A stretch of 64,000 nucleotides of DNA from Natronorubrum sediminis. GTDB taxonomy: Archaea; Halobacteriota; Halobacteria; Halobacteriales; Natrialbaceae. This document shows, in pieces, positions 1 to 9,128 of the stretch (positions within the stretch are counted from its first letter, which is position 1; each line of letters starts with the position of its first letter). Made by a program: the position numbers and the translations under genes. Location: assembly GCF_900108095.1 (NCBI RefSeq), contig NZ_FNWL01000001.1, positions 310,001 to 374,000 on the forward strand, in the 5' to 3' direction. Below the pieces are notes generated by a model, which ran no database searches, was not told the origin of the DNA, and saw only the letters and a list, made by a program, of their open reading frames with translations.

Positions 1-217
1 TCTGTCGACAGTAAGCGTTTCTAGTCGGAACCCCAGACTTCGCTCGGGTGCTCCCAACGACGGAACACAGTCGCGTTTTTACGACCGCCCTCACACCAGT
101 TATCGCCACGGAGTGTTCACGACTGCGTTCGGTGACGCCAGATGCCAGTCTCTCTCTTGTCGCGTCACTCGATGGGGCCGACCGTCACGCTCTTGTCCGT
201 CGGTTCGAATGCGATAG

Positions 218-724
218 ATGATGACAACCGACACGGTCGGCCGATTCGAACGGTCGCTCGTCGACCTCGAGGTCGGCGTCGAACGCGCCTCGGCCGCCGA
301 CGCGAGCGAGCGAATTGACTCGATGCTCGACGACCCCGCCGTCGGCGTTCCCCTCCCCTTCGAGGACGTCGCTCAGCCCGAATCGGTGGACACGAACCCG
401 ACTGGAGACGATCTCGCGGAAGCGCGAACAGGCGTCACACCCGCGACGTTCGCGATTGCAGAGTACGGCACCGTCGCGATCGAATCCAGACCCGACGGCG
501 ACGAACCGGTGAGCCTCTACCCCGACCGCCACGTCGCGGTCGTCGCGGCCAGCGACGTGGTCGACGACATCGGTGCCAGCTTCGAGCGCCTCGAGTCGGC
601 GTTCGCCGCGGGCAACAGCATCGTCTTCGCAACGGGTCGAAGCGCGACGGCGGACATGGGTTCGCTCGTCCACGGCGTCCACGGACCCGGCTCGGTCGAC
701 GTACTCGTCCTCGAGGATCGGTGA
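218..724 (+). CDS. lutC: LutC-like LUD-domain protein (lactate utilisation)
   Basis: 168 aa. Seen: a compact LUD-domain protein whose central motif GVTPATFAIAEYGTVAIES is the family signature, followed by YPDRHVAVVAASDVV and a C-terminal HGVHGPGSVDVLVLED. LutC works with LutA and LutB in oxidation of lactate to pyruvate in the cytoplasm; it is thought to be an accessory subunit. The gene overlaps the next one by 4 nt (GTGA), so the two are almost certainly co-translated. Tandem ATG codons at 218 and 221 make the exact start uncertain by one residue. No lactate permease or dehydrogenase is visible upstream within the window. Confidence 0.85.
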   Translation: MMTTDTVGRFERSLVDLEVGVERASAADASERIDSMLDDPAVGVPLPFEDVAQPESVDTNPTGDDLAEARTGVTPATFAIAEYGTVAIESRPDGDEPVSLYPDRHVAVVAASDVVDDIGASFERLESAFAAGNSIVFATGRSATADMGSLVHGVHGPGSVDVLVLEDR

Positions 725-3111
725 GTTCGATGGCAGAACGCACCCAATCCCCCCAGAGCCGCGACGAGAAGGCGGCCCACATTCGCCACCTCCTCGAGAC
801 CGAAGGTGAAGCGGTTCACGCCCAGTCGAGTTCCTCGAACGCGCGGCGCTACGACGTCTACGAGGAAACCCCGACGCTCGAGGACCGTCGGAGTGAGGCT
901 CGAGCGATCAAAGAAGACGCTATCGACCGACTACCCTCGTTGATCGAGACGGTCCGCGAGGCGGTCGAGGCCAATGGCGGAACGGTCTACGTCGCTGACG
1001 ACGCCGCGGACGCGAACGCCTACGTCGCCGACGTGGTCGAGCAACATAGCGGTGGATCGGACGCGAAATCGGACGCGAGTGCGACGAACGTGAGCGCGAC
1101 TCGAGCAAACGACGCTGCACCGACGGTCGTCAAGTCGAAGTCGATGACGACCGAGGAGATCGACCTCAACGACGCGCTCGAGACAGAGGGAGTGGAGGTC
1201 CACGAGACCGACCTCGGCGAGTGGGTGTTACAGGTTGCCGACGATACGCCCTCACACATCGTCGGGCCGGCAATGCACTTCACACGCGAGGAAATCACCG
1301 AGTTGATCACCGAGCGATTCGAACCGGACGAGTCGGTCGAGACGGCCGAAGAACTCACCCGCTTCGCTCGAGACTATCTCGGTGAGCGCATCCGTGAGGC
1401 CGACGTCGGCGTGACGGGAGCGAACTTCGTCGTCGCGGAAACCGGGACGATGGCCCTCGTCACGAACGAGGGTAACGCGCGCAAGTGCGCGGTCACTCCC
1501 GATACCCACGTGGCCATCGCGGGCGTCGAGAAGCTAATTCCCTCCGTCTCCGACCTCGAGCCCTTCGTCGACATCATCGCCAAGAGCGCGACGGGCCAGC
1601 CGATTTCCCAGTACGTGACCATGTTGTCGCCGCCGACCGAGTCCCCGACGCTGGAGTTCGAGTCGGACGAACCGATCTCGAGTTCCCGATCGAACGACGA
1701 ATCGGAAGAGCCGAACACGAACCCGGACCGAGACTTCCACCTCGTCTTGCTCGACAACGGGCGCATGGAAATGCGCGAGGACGAACAGCTTCGAGAGACG
1801 CTCTATTGCATCCGCTGTGGAGCCTGTTCGAACTCGTGTTCGAACTTCCAGGCCGTCGGCGGCCACGGCTTCGGCGGTGAAACCTACTCCGGCGGGATCG
1901 CAACCGGCTGGGAGGCCGGCGTGCACGGCCAGGACTCCGCAGCCGAGTTCAACGACCTCTGTACGGGCTGTACGCGCTGCGTCGACGCCTGCCCGGTAAA
2001 GATCGATATTCCGTGGATCAACACCGTCGTCAGGGACCGTATCAATCGCGACGAAGAACCCGCAGCCTACGACTCGCTCGTCGACGGGCTCACGCCGGAC
2101 GCCGAGGGAGGTGGGCTGGACCTCGGGAAGCGCTTGTTCGGAAACATCGCAACGGCCGCCAGACTCGGCTCCGCAACGGCGCCAATCTCGAATTGGATCG
2201 CCGATACCCTACCCACCCGCGCGCTGCTCGAGCGAACGGTCGGCATCGACCGTCGCCGGGACCTCCCGACCTTCCAGCGAGAGTCCCTCGTCGAGTGGTT
2301 CGAAACTCGAGGGGGCGTCGAGGCCTCGAGACGCCGCGCGAACGAACCACGGGACCGAGACGGAACGGCGGACGTGGAGCGCGAGGCCGTTCTCTACGCC
2401 GACGTCTACACGAACTACGTCGATCCGGAACGCGGTAAAGCGGCCGTCAGAACGCTCGAGACGCTCGGCGTTCCGGTCAGTGTTCCCGACCTACCCGAAA
2501 GCGGGCGCGCTCCGCTCTCTCAAGGGATGGTCGCGACGGCAGATCGCCAGGCGAGTCGCTTCTATGGGGCCGTCGCCGAGGACCTCGATGCCGGGCGCGA
2601 CCTCGTCGTCGTCGAACCCTCCGATCTGGCTGCGTTCCACCGCGAGTACGAACGATTCCTCCCGTCTGAGTCGTTCGAACGGGTCCGTGACAACAGTTAC
2701 GAGGTCTGTGAGTACGTCTACGGACTGCTCGAGAACGGAGCCGACCCGTCCCTGCTCGAGACTGGCAAGGATGCTGCGGTCGGCGCTGGGGACGCTGTCG
2801 GCGAACCGATCGCCTACCACGCCCACTGCCAGCAGCGAACGCTCGACCTCGAGGGGCCGACGCTCGCCGTCCTCGAGCGCTGTGGCTACGAGCCAACCAC
2901 CTCGAGCGTCGAGTGCTGTGGAATGGCTGGTTCCTTCGGGTACAAACGCGAGTATTACGAGTTGAGTATGACCGTCGGCGACCGACTGGCCAGTGAGGTC
3001 GAGACCGCGGAGACGGTCGTCGCCTCGGGAACCTCCTGTGGCGACCAACTCGAGTCGGTACTCGAGCGCTCGGTTCCGCATCCGATCGAGTTACTGGCTC
3101 CACGGCGGTGA
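721..3111 (+). CDS. lutB: LutB-LutA fusion: LUD domain + 4Fe-4S dicluster + CCG domains
   Basis: 796 aa starting at GTG 721 (overlapping the lutC stop) or ATG 730. Seen: a LUD domain (about residues 60-310, with GVTGANFVVAETGTMALVTN), a dicluster ferredoxin segment with CIRCGACSNSC near residue 363 and CTGCTRCVDACPV near 419, then a LutA-like cysteine-rich part holding AYHAHCQQRTL and VECCGMAGSFG. Bacterial LutB ends soon after the iron-sulfur domain at about 470 aa; here the LutA CCG module is joined to it, so lutC plus this gene cover LutABC. The role is electron transfer from lactate (or a glycolate-like 2-hydroxy acid) to the respiratory chain. The CCG part shows one clear CCG motif; a second, degenerate one is inferred. 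A linker at about residues 100-140 is rich in Asp/Ser/Thr. Confidence 0.85.
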   Translation: MSSMAERTQSPQSRDEKAAHIRHLLETEGEAVHAQSSSSNARRYDVYEETPTLEDRRSEARAIKEDAIDRLPSLIETVREAVEANGGTVYVADDAADANAYVADVVEQHSGGSDAKSDASATNVSATRANDAAPTVVKSKSMTTEEIDLNDALETEGVEVHETDLGEWVLQVADDTPSHIVGPAMHFTREEITELITERFEPDESVETAEELTRFARDYLGERIREADVGVTGANFVVAETGTMALVTNEGNARKCAVTPDTHVAIAGVEKLIPSVSDLEPFVDIIAKSATGQPISQYVTMLSPPTESPTLEFESDEPISSSRSNDESEEPNTNPDRDFHLVLLDNGRMEMREDEQLRETLYCIRCGACSNSCSNFQAVGGHGFGGETYSGGIATGWEAGVHGQDSAAEFNDLCTGCTRCVDACPVKIDIPWINTVVRDRINRDEEPAAYDSLVDGLTPDAEGGGLDLGKRLFGNIATAARLGSATAPISNWIADTLPTRALLERTVGIDRRRDLPTFQRESLVEWFETRGGVEASRRRANEPRDRDGTADVEREAVLYADVYTNYVDPERGKAAVRTLETLGVPVSVPDLPESGRAPLSQGMVATADRQASRFYGAVAEDLDAGRDLVVVEPSDLAAFHREYERFLPSESFERVRDNSYEVCEYVYGLLENGADPSLLETGKDAAVGAGDAVGEPIAYHAHCQQRTLDLEGPTLAVLERCGYEPTTSSVECCGMAGSFGYKREYYELSMTVGDRLASEVETAETVVASGTSCGDQLESVLERSVPHPIELLAPRR

Positions 3112-3187
3112 GTCGAGCGAGCGTGGGCTGACGGTTCGCTCGAGTCACTGCTGAGTGCTCGCCGCGTGAAAGAAAAACGGAGGACGG

Positions 3188-3442
3188 TTACTCGCCGAAT
3201 AGGTCGTCGACGGCATCCCGTGCGGCGAGTGCCGCATCGTCTGCGACCGTTTCGGGGTCGGGTGTCTCCTCGCCGTCGGGGGCGTTGAGGTAGACATCGA
3301 CCTCGAGCATGCCGTCGTCGAACGAGGCGGTCACGTCGAGGTCTCGAACGGCTGATTGTTTGTACTGCGTGAAGACGTAGCCCTCCGCAGCGTCGGAGGC
3401 CGTCTGAACGACCTCCTCGTCGGTCGGATCCTCACTCGACAT
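3188..3442 (-). CDS. DUF3194 family protein
   Basis: 84 aa. Matches, from memory, the small archaeal DUF3194 family habitually encoded after prefoldin beta. Seen: an acidic single domain with EGYVFTQYKQSAVRDLDV and a C-terminal AALAARDAVDDLFGE helix. Its ATG directly abuts the prefoldin beta stop codon (0 nt between), so translation is probably coupled. No catalytic residues can be proposed. It is convergent with the lut genes, and the short gap holds an A-rich run that may serve as a terminator. Confidence 0.75.
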   Translation of the reverse strand: MSSEDPTDEEVVQTASDAAEGYVFTQYKQSAVRDLDVTASFDDGMLEVDVYLNAPDGEETPDPETVADDAALAARDAVDDLFGE

Positions 3443-3841
3443 TTATGCGCCGCCAGCGCCGGGTCCGCCTGGGCCTGCTGGGCCGCCCATTGCACCGCCG
3501 CCACCGAGGAGGTCTTCGAGTTCGTCCTGCAGACCCTCGAATTGATCCTGAACGCGTTCTTCTTGCTTTTCGAGAGTCTCGAGTCGGATCTCGAGGGAGT
3601 CGACTTTGTCCTCGAGTTCGTCTTCGGCGGTGTCGTACTCCGTCTCGACGAGGAGTTCACCGACCTTGCGGTACATGGCGGTGTCGTCCTCGATGTTCTC
3701 GAGTTCCTCGAGGGCGTTTTCGGCCTCGGTGAGGTTCGATTCGGCTTCCTGTTTCTGGACGGCGACGGTCTGTGCCGTCTCCTGAAGGTCCTGAAGCTGT
3801 TCGATTTTCTCCTGTGCTTCCGGTGGGAGATTGCCTTGCAT
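3443..3841 (-). CDS. pfdB: Prefoldin subunit beta
   Basis: 132 aa. Prefoldin beta forms the alpha2-beta4 jellyfish chaperone that hands unfolded proteins to the thermosome. Seen: start [20 protein letters not shown], two long heptad-rich coiled coils (about 5-45 and 70-115) around a beta hairpin ([18 protein letters not shown]), then a Gly/Ala/Pro-rich tail. Length fits the family (110-130 aa). It lies in the conserved archaeal cluster with L37Ae, RpoP and Pcc1, here separated from pcc1 by a DUF2243 gene. Confidence 0.93.
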   Translation of the reverse strand: MQGNLPPEAQEKIEQLQDLQETAQTVAVQKQEAESNLTEAENALEELENIEDDTAMYRKVGELLVETEYDTAEDELEDKVDSLEIRLETLEKQEERVQDQFEGLQDELEDLLGGGGAMGGPAGPGGPGAGGA

Positions 3842-3897
3842 ATCTCGTTGGTCGCCCTCCGCACTGATAAAGCCAAGCTTTGCGTTCGATGAGCGAA

Positions 3898-4446
3898 TCA
3901 GCCCGTGTCACCGGAATCGTCCCGTATCGAACGGTTTCCGGGTGCTGGCACCGTCGTCGTATCGGTCTGGACGAGTCGGTACCCCACGGCGAGAAACACG
4001 AACCCCCAGAGGAGGAACGCGAGGTCCCACAGGAGCACGGGACCGGGACCGTCGGGCCAGACGTGGTGAATTCCGAGAAGGTGGTGGTTTACGATTCCCT
4101 CGAGGAGATTGAACAGCCCCCAGCCCATCAACCACGAACCGAAGAGCGTTCGCCCTGACGGGGGGACGCCAGGCTGTTTCCATGCCCTGAGTAACAGGGC
4201 GACGCCGATGGCCGTGAGTATCCACGCGACGGCGTGGAAGAGCCCATCCGCTTGCATATTGAGTGCCATATCACCGGCGATGCTCGGATTCGGATGCGAG
4301 GATAGCAGGTGGTGCCACTGCAGAATTTGGTGAAAGACGAGGCCGTCGAAGAAGCCACCGAGGCCGAGGCCGAGTGCGACACCGGCCAACACGAGGGGCT
4401 TGAATCGACGCGGCAAACCGAGCCACGTTTCGGCGTGGTTGGACAT
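3898..4446 (-). CDS. DUF2243 integral membrane protein
   Basis: 182 aa with four predicted membrane segments. Seen: the family signature [19 protein letters not shown] near residues 28-46 and a second histidine-rich segment [14 protein letters not shown] near 118-131. The conserved His residues on membrane helices suggest metal or heme binding, but the function is unknown. The C-terminal 20 residues are polar. The gene interrupts the otherwise standard pcc1-prefoldin neighbourhood and has no overlap with either neighbour, so it looks like an insertion into the cluster. Confidence 0.8.
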   Translation of the reverse strand: MSNHAETWLGLPRRFKPLVLAGVALGLGLGGFFDGLVFHQILQWHHLLSSHPNPSIAGDMALNMQADGLFHAVAWILTAIGVALLLRAWKQPGVPPSGRTLFGSWLMGWGLFNLLEGIVNHHLLGIHHVWPDGPGPVLLWDLAFLLWGFVFLAVGYRLVQTDTTTVPAPGNRSIRDDSGDTG

Positions 4447-4499
4447 ACGACACGTTCGCCGGTTGCAGAAAAGTCACCGGTGCCAGCCTCTGCAGGCGT

Positions 4500-4766
4500 C
4501 TATGGCTGGCGTCGGGCGTCGTCGGCGATGGCCGCTGTCTGTTCGGCGACGTCGACCAGCGTAAACCAGGTGTTGAGGGCCGCTCTGAGTGCGATTACGT
4601 CAGCGGCGTCGATCCGAATTTCGACGACCCGTCCGTCTCGAGCGATGGTCGTCTGCGAGCGCTCGTCGTCGATTTCGCCGGTCTCTCGGCTGACGCTTTC
4701 GGCGATGATCGAGGCGTGAGCCGGAGACTCGTAGTCGAACTCGAGGGTCGCCTCGTGAGAAGACAC
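4500..4766 (-). CDS. pcc1: KEOPS complex subunit Pcc1
   Basis: 88 aa, GTG start at 4766, 9 nt after the rpoP stop. Pcc1 is the dimerisation subunit of KEOPS, which makes t6A37 on ANN-decoding tRNAs together with Kae1, Bud32 and Cgi121. Seen: FDYESPAHASIIAESVSRE at the N-terminus and the helix AADVIALRAALNTWFTLV near 54-71, both typical of archaeal Pcc1. Length is normal. Placement after rpl37ae-rpoP is the usual archaeal arrangement. Confidence 0.88.
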   Translation of the reverse strand: MSSHEATLEFDYESPAHASIIAESVSRETGEIDDERSQTTIARDGRVVEIRIDAADVIALRAALNTWFTLVDVAEQTAAIADDARRQP

Positions 4767-4775
4767 GTGCGGTCG

Positions 4776-4910
4776 TTAGTTGACGCCGACTTCCTTGACG
4801 TCGCGGCTGCGCTCTTTGAGGAGCACGCGGTGGCCGCAGTACGGACAGCGGACGCCACCGTACTCGTCGATCTGGACGTCGCGTTTACAGCGGGAGCACT
4901 TGTAGCTCAT
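4776..4910 (-). CDS. rpoP: DNA-directed RNA polymerase subunit P (Rpo12)
   Basis: 44 aa, ATG at 4910. Seen: start [19 protein letters not shown] and [20 protein letters not shown], giving a zinc ribbon with CxxC (residues 5 and 8) and CPYC (22 and 25). This is the archaeal counterpart of eukaryotic Rpb12, which helps RNA polymerase assembly and open-complex formation. Full length for the family, 15 nt downstream of the L37Ae stop and 9 nt upstream of pcc1. Read directly from the bases because the gene is very short. Confidence 0.95.
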   Translation of the reverse strand: MSYKCSRCKRDVQIDEYGGVRCPYCGHRVLLKERSRDVKEVGVN

Positions 4911-4925
4911 ACAGTTGGAGAGAGG

Positions 4926-5189
4926 TTATTCGCTGTCTTCGGCGAGTGCCGCGCGGATCGAGCGCGTGACGGTCCGGCCGGCGGGGGTCTCCGGGCGGTA
5001 GGCACCGCCGGTGAAGACTTCGCCGGTCTCTTCGTTCTTCCAGATGCCGGTTCCGACGCGCGTGACGTCGTCGCCGTCGACCTGAGCGTTGTTCATGTCG
5101 TCTTCGATATCACTGACGCGGCGTCGGGCAACACGACCGTAGCGTGCACCAAAGCGGCCTGCACTCCCGACAATTCCGTTATCGGCCAT
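4926..5189 (-). CDS. rpl37ae: 50S ribosomal protein L37Ae lacking the zinc-finger cysteines
   Basis: 87 aa. Seen: [22 protein letters not shown] at the N-terminus and [25 protein letters not shown] at the C-terminus, both diagnostic of archaeal L37Ae/eL43. The middle of the protein, where the family has two CxxC pairs, reads [30 protein letters not shown] (quoted in pieces: [13 protein letters not shown] then [14 protein letters not shown]) and contains no cysteine. The zinc site is therefore gone although the fold-flanking residues remain. First gene of the rpl37ae-rpoP-pcc1 unit, with a TATA-like box 29 nt upstream of ATG. Confidence 0.9.
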   Translation of the reverse strand: MADNGIVGSAGRFGARYGRVARRRVSDIEDDMNNAQVDGDDVTRVGTGIWKNEETGEVFTGGAYRPETPAGRTVTRSIRAALAEDSE

Positions 5190-5213
5190 AGTAGCCCTAC
5201 CTACCGCCAGCGG

Positions 5214-5222
5214 ATTCTTAAA
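5214..5222 (-). promoter_or_regulatory. TATA-like box upstream of rpl37ae
   Basis: On the minus strand the sequence reads TTTAAGAAT, centred about 29 nt upstream of the rpl37ae ATG. This spacing fits a haloarchaeal core promoter giving a leaderless or near-leaderless transcript of the rpl37ae-rpoP-pcc1 unit. Confidence 0.5.
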
Positions 5223-5231
5223 CCTGTTGAG

Positions 5232-5441
5232 TTACCGCGACTCGTCCGCCGCCCGGGCGACCGGACCGGAGAAAAGTTCTCGAACGATGAAGACGAACGC
5301 CGCCACGAATCCGAGCGGAGTCAACGGCGCGGCGAGCAACCCCGTTCCGACTCCCGACAGCGCGACAACTGTTCGGAGGGCAACGCCACTGATCGCGAGC
5401 AACGGTATCGCGGCTAGCACGACGTCCGGTCGCTCGAGCAT
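5232..5441 (-). CDS. Small membrane protein, unknown function
   Basis: 69 aa with two hydrophobic stretches (about residues 6-28 and 32-58) and a charged C-terminus ELFSGPVARAADESR. Likely a two-helix inner membrane protein. No family is recognised. It precedes rpl37ae in the same orientation but is separated by the rpl37ae promoter. The main evidence for it being real is the hydrophobic profile and the absence of a better reading on the other strand. Confidence 0.55.
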   Translation of the reverse strand: MLERPDVVLAAIPLLAISGVALRTVVALSGVGTGLLAAPLTPLGFVAAFVFIVRELFSGPVARAADESR

Positions 5442-5551
5442 GGCTAATTATATCTCATTACGGCCGGTCGGAAAAGGCCCCGACAACCAGCAGGCGCTGT
5501 CACTTCCATCGACTCGAGACAATTGTTGCCCGAATGTGGTCATCCGGGCCG

Positions 5552-6307
5552 TTACTGAAACTCCGTTTCCGAGAGAACGTCGTTCAGGTCGGCGCGAATC
5601 TGCTCGCCCATCGTTCGGTTCGACGCTGTCGTGACGACTCGATTTTCCTGTACGCTCGAGCCGTCGCGCAACAGCATTCGCACGTTGCCGCCGTTGTCGG
5701 CGCGGGTAACTTTCGCCCGAAGACCCGACTGCGAGCCCTTTCCGCCGGCGTCGATGGGCCCCGGAATGACCTTCTTGACGTGGGGGTGGTCCGCGACGGT
5801 GTGGATCGCTCGCATCCCCGTCCGGCCGCCGATGAGCGTCGTGTGGCTGCCGCCAATTTTCTCTGCTGGCGGCGTTTCGACGACGTCGAGTGCAGGTTCG
5901 CCCCGACGCTCGAGGACGGCCTCGACAGGGTCGTCGTCCGCGACGCGGTAGAACGAGTGATGAACGTCCTCGCGGACGGCGCGAACGACCGAGCGCTCGC
6001 CGCCGGCGTAAACCTCCGTTGGTCGCTTTCGCCTAATCTCGTCGCCGATTCGGCCTGCGAAGTTCCGGAGTTCGACGGGTTCGTTCTCGCCTTCCTCGGG
6101 TGTCGTCGTAATCGTCGTCTTTCCGAGTACGAGATCGTCGCCTCCTCTGGTCGCCGCAGGTGCCTCGTCGCTCTCAGCCTCGAGCATCGTTAGCGTCGCT
6201 CGCTCGCGGCCCGCCTCGAGGACGATTGCCTCAGTATTGGATTCCCGACAGACCAGACAGAAGTCGCCGGGTTTCTCGAGGGGCGAGGCGCAGTGGCGAC
6301 ACTCCAT
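5552..6307 (-). CDS. DUF2103 family protein with N-terminal zinc ribbon
   Basis: 251 aa. Seen: an N-terminal MECRHCASPLEKPGDFCLVC zinc ribbon (Cys 3, 6, 17, 20), then a conserved C-terminal region with KIGGSHTTLIGGRTGMRAI and VADHPHVKKVIPGPIDAGGK, characteristic of the archaeal DUF2103 family. The metal-binding ribbon and basic segments suggest RNA or DNA binding, but no role is established. It is transcribed alone, between the small membrane protein and surE. Confidence 0.75.
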   Translation of the reverse strand: MECRHCASPLEKPGDFCLVCRESNTEAIVLEAGRERATLTMLEAESDEAPAATRGGDDLVLGKTTITTTPEEGENEPVELRNFAGRIGDEIRRKRPTEVYAGGERSVVRAVREDVHHSFYRVADDDPVEAVLERRGEPALDVVETPPAEKIGGSHTTLIGGRTGMRAIHTVADHPHVKKVIPGPIDAGGKGSQSGLRAKVTRADNGGNVRMLLRDGSSVQENRVVTTASNRTMGEQIRADLNDVLSETEFQ

Positions 6308-6390
6308 ACTGGTAATTCGAGCGACTGGCGTAAAACGGCCGTGTTTTCCAGTTCGAGTTCGGGTTCGAGTGCTGTGGTCTCGGGGTCGGA

Positions 6391-7242
6391 TTACAGCATC
6401 CGCTGGAGGATGCGTCGAACGTCGCCCGTCTCCACGACCTCGTAGGGGACACGCATCGGCGAGACGGAGACCCCCCCCTCGAGCAACGCGTGACGATCCG
6501 TATCCTCAGGGTCTGGAATGTCGCGATTCGCCATCTGCTGCCAGAGTCGGTTGGTCAACTGGAAGCCGCCGTTCTCGACCGCCGCGTCCATCTCGTAGAT
6601 TTCGGTCGGCCGGGTGAGTTCGACCCCGTTCTCCTCGACCCCGGGTCGGGGGACGTTGACGTTCAGGTAGTCGATCCGATCGAACAGGCCCGTCCCGGGC
6701 ACGCCGGTCGCGAGCGCCGCTGCGATTTCACCCGCCCGGTCGAAGTCGGCCGGTTCGAGGTCGCGTTCGATACCCAGCGTGTCCATCGAGATGGCAATCG
6801 AGGGAGTATCGAGGTACGCGGCCTCCATCGCGGCGCTGACGGTTCCCGAGCGCGAGAAGACGTACGCACCGAGGTTCGCTCCAGAGTTACACCCAGACAC
6901 GACGAGATCGGGTTCGGGCTCTATGGCGTTGACGCCGACGATGGCGCAGTCACAGGGCGTCCCGCGCACGGCGTAACCGAGTTCGTGCTCGGCGTGGGGG
7001 ACCGGCGAGGTGAACATGCCGTCGGCCATGCTCGTCGTCAGGTCGTCTTCTTCGGCCTCGGCGCTCGTCCGTCCGTAGGACAGCGAGCGGCCGACGGCGC
7101 TCTGGTTCCGATCGGGGGCGATAACGGTCACGGAGGCGACCTCCGCGAGGGCGTCGTGGAGCGCACGGATACCTGGCGCGTCGATCCCGTCGTCGTTCGT
7201 CAAGAGAATCTCCGGTTCGTCGTCTCCCTGCATATCACTCAT
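6391..7242 (-). CDS. surE: 5'/3'-nucleotidase SurE
   Basis: 283 aa. SurE hydrolyses nucleoside monophosphates with a divalent metal. Seen: ILLTNDDGIDAPGIRAL near residues 12-28 holding the paired metal-binding Asp, GRSLSYGR with the conserved Ser near 52, and VVSGCNSGANLG near 109-120 with the metal-binding Asn. Length is slightly above the bacterial 250 aa. The first ten residues are not conserved in the family, so translation could start a few codons later (internal ATG at residue 4). Confidence 0.92.
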   Translation of the reverse strand: MSDMQGDDEPEILLTNDDGIDAPGIRALHDALAEVASVTVIAPDRNQSAVGRSLSYGRTSAEAEEDDLTTSMADGMFTSPVPHAEHELGYAVRGTPCDCAIVGVNAIEPEPDLVVSGCNSGANLGAYVFSRSGTVSAAMEAAYLDTPSIAISMDTLGIERDLEPADFDRAGEIAAALATGVPGTGLFDRIDYLNVNVPRPGVEENGVELTRPTEIYEMDAAVENGGFQLTNRLWQQMANRDIPDPEDTDRHALLEGGVSVSPMRVPYEVVETGDVRRILQRML

Positions 7243-7293
7243 CTTCGAGGCGGGGGAGGATACGAGTACCTATTCTCAGCAGGAAGTCTGTCC

Positions 7294-8652
7294 TCAGCCG
7301 AGGTCGACCGGATCGACCTTCAGGTACTCTCGCAACACAACCGTCGCATACGACCCCTTCGGCAACGCGAACGAGAGCGTCAACGGGTCGCTCTCGAGGC
7401 GCAGATCGGTCCGAACGAGCATCGCTCGCCGCGTCCCCGTCGAGTGAAATTCGCCGGGGAGGTCGAAGTCGGCGGGTTCGAGGTCGAGTTTCTCCAGCAC
7501 GCGGCGTTCGATCTCACCCTGTTCGCCGTCGGCTAACTCCGTCTCGGTCCCCACGAGCGGCGCGGTGACGAACGCTCGCCCGCGCTCGCAGTGGCGCGTG
7601 ACCGAGCGCACGCGGCGCTCGTCGACGCGCTGGAGTCGGTCGGTGTCGGGCAACTCGAGACCGGCGGGCGCGTCAGTGTCGGCGAAACAGGCCACGTCGC
7701 CTTCGACGGGGCGGTCGAATGGAAGCCCGCGTTCGAGGCGCTCACTGAGCATCAGGTTGAACGCGTAGGACTGAGCGGCGTGGACGAACAGCCGCTGGAG
7801 ATTCGACGGAAGGCGCTCGAGTGTGGCCCTGAAGTCGTCCGGACCCGGCTCTCCGTCGCACTCGGCGAGGCCGTGCAGGAGCGATCGTTCGTACCGGAGC
7901 CGGTTGGGAAACCGCTCGAGGGCTTCCTGCCAGTCTTCGCTCTCCTGGACGAATTCGCGTGCCACCTGCGTCGATTCGGGTTCGGCGTCCGTCGGGTTCC
8001 CGAGGTAGGCCATCACCGCGCCCTTCCAGCTCCCGCGGACGATCTCGAGACCGACCTCGTGCGTGACGGGGCGACGGCTCCCGAAGCGTTGCTGGCCAAA
8101 GAAGTTGGGGACGGCGACGGAAGTCATCTCTTCGTCCGCATTATCCCCGTCCGCGAGCCCGCCGAACTCGTGTAGTTCGCTCGAGATGTCGGTCGCGGTC
8201 TCCGGTCGACTCGGCTCGCTGACCACGAGTTCGAACTCGTTGCCCGCGAGGTCACCGAACTCGAGGGAGCGTCCCGCACGTCCAAGCACCTCGATCTCCG
8301 CACCGTCGACGTCCGGCAGGTCCGCGGGGTTGGCTCCGTAGACCGAGAATAGTTGCGTGGTGACCGCGTACTTGTCCTTCGTCCCGGCCCAGTTGACCCG
8401 CTCGCGAGAGATGCCGAGTGCGTTCGAGAGTCGCGAGGCGAAGTCGTTCGTATCCCAGCCCGACAGCGTCACGCGAAAGACGAGATGTGGGTACGCGTCC
8501 GTGGACGCGTCAATGGGTTGAGTCTCGAAGCGCTCGAGTTCGCGCACGCGAAAGTGTTCGTCGTCCTCGCGCAGGTGGCCGCCGACGCCGTCGGCGTCAC
8601 TGACGTAGTGGTCCATGCCAACGGCCTGCTCTGTGGGGTGTGCCGAGCGCAT
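7294..8652 (-). CDS. truD: tRNA pseudouridine(13) synthase TruD
   Basis: 452 aa. Seen: [18 protein letters not shown] around residues 87-104 with the catalytic Asp at about 93, and [18 protein letters not shown] in the core, both signatures of TruD. It converts U13 of tRNA to pseudouridine. The archaeal protein is longer than the bacterial one because of the inserted TRUD domain, as here. A TTTATCC box lies 33 nt upstream of ATG. Neighbouring pth2 is a common haloarchaeal partner. Confidence 0.93.
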   Translation of the reverse strand: MRSAHPTEQAVGMDHYVSDADGVGGHLREDDEHFRVRELERFETQPIDASTDAYPHLVFRVTLSGWDTNDFASRLSNALGISRERVNWAGTKDKYAVTTQLFSVYGANPADLPDVDGAEIEVLGRAGRSLEFGDLAGNEFELVVSEPSRPETATDISSELHEFGGLADGDNADEEMTSVAVPNFFGQQRFGSRRPVTHEVGLEIVRGSWKGAVMAYLGNPTDAEPESTQVAREFVQESEDWQEALERFPNRLRYERSLLHGLAECDGEPGPDDFRATLERLPSNLQRLFVHAAQSYAFNLMLSERLERGLPFDRPVEGDVACFADTDAPAGLELPDTDRLQRVDERRVRSVTRHCERGRAFVTAPLVGTETELADGEQGEIERRVLEKLDLEPADFDLPGEFHSTGTRRAMLVRTDLRLESDPLTLSFALPKGSYATVVLREYLKVDPVDLG

Positions 8653-8680
8653 TACTGATTATCGTCGCTTTGGCCGCGAA

Positions 8681-8687
8681 GGATAAA
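8681..8687 (-). promoter_or_regulatory. TATA-like box upstream of truD
   Basis: Minus strand TTTATCC, about 32 nt upstream of the truD ATG at 8652. This is a typical haloarchaeal spacing. Confidence 0.45.
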
Positions 8688-8741
8688 TCGGTTCGTTCTC
8701 GAGTCGGTCGGATCGCGCGCAGGGTAGACGAGCGTGCCGTC

Positions 8742-8999
8742 TCAGGCTTCGCTGCTGAGATCCGCGTCGACGCGAACCTCCGAATCGGTGATCGTCTTGA
8801 TATTGTCGCTTGGTACCTCGAGGTCGTCCTCACCGGCGTCGCCGCGGCCGAGACTCTGGATCCAGGCGTTCGCCAGGCTTGGCTCCGGATCGACGTAGGC
8901 GACCTGTTCGATGGGATCGATCTTCGTGACGATCCCGATCTGTTCGCCTCTGACGTCCATGAGGAACTTCCCTTCGTCTTCGGTTGAGAGGACGGACAT
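8742..8999 (-). CDS. Small PRC-barrel-like protein
   Basis: 85 aa. Seen: MSVLSTEDEGKFLMDVRGE followed by QIGIVTKIDPIEQVAYVDPE, a short beta-rich stretch resembling a PRC barrel, a fold used for protein-protein or RNA-processing contacts (compare RimM). The C-terminal part ends in acidic residues. It lies alone between truD and pth2. No enzyme activity is implied, and the assignment rests on pattern alone. Confidence 0.6.
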   Translation of the reverse strand: MSVLSTEDEGKFLMDVRGEQIGIVTKIDPIEQVAYVDPEPSLANAWIQSLGRGDAGEDDLEVPSDNIKTITDSEVRVDADLSSEA

Positions 9000-9128
9000 T
9001 GCAGGTTCGACCTCGTCAGGTTCGAATAAGTATCTACTGGTGTCTGACGAATGAAAGTGGCCGATTCGACGCCGTCCGTCCTCGAGCGGCCGTGCTACGG
9101 ACCTCTGCGAACCGATCTCGCGAGGCGT

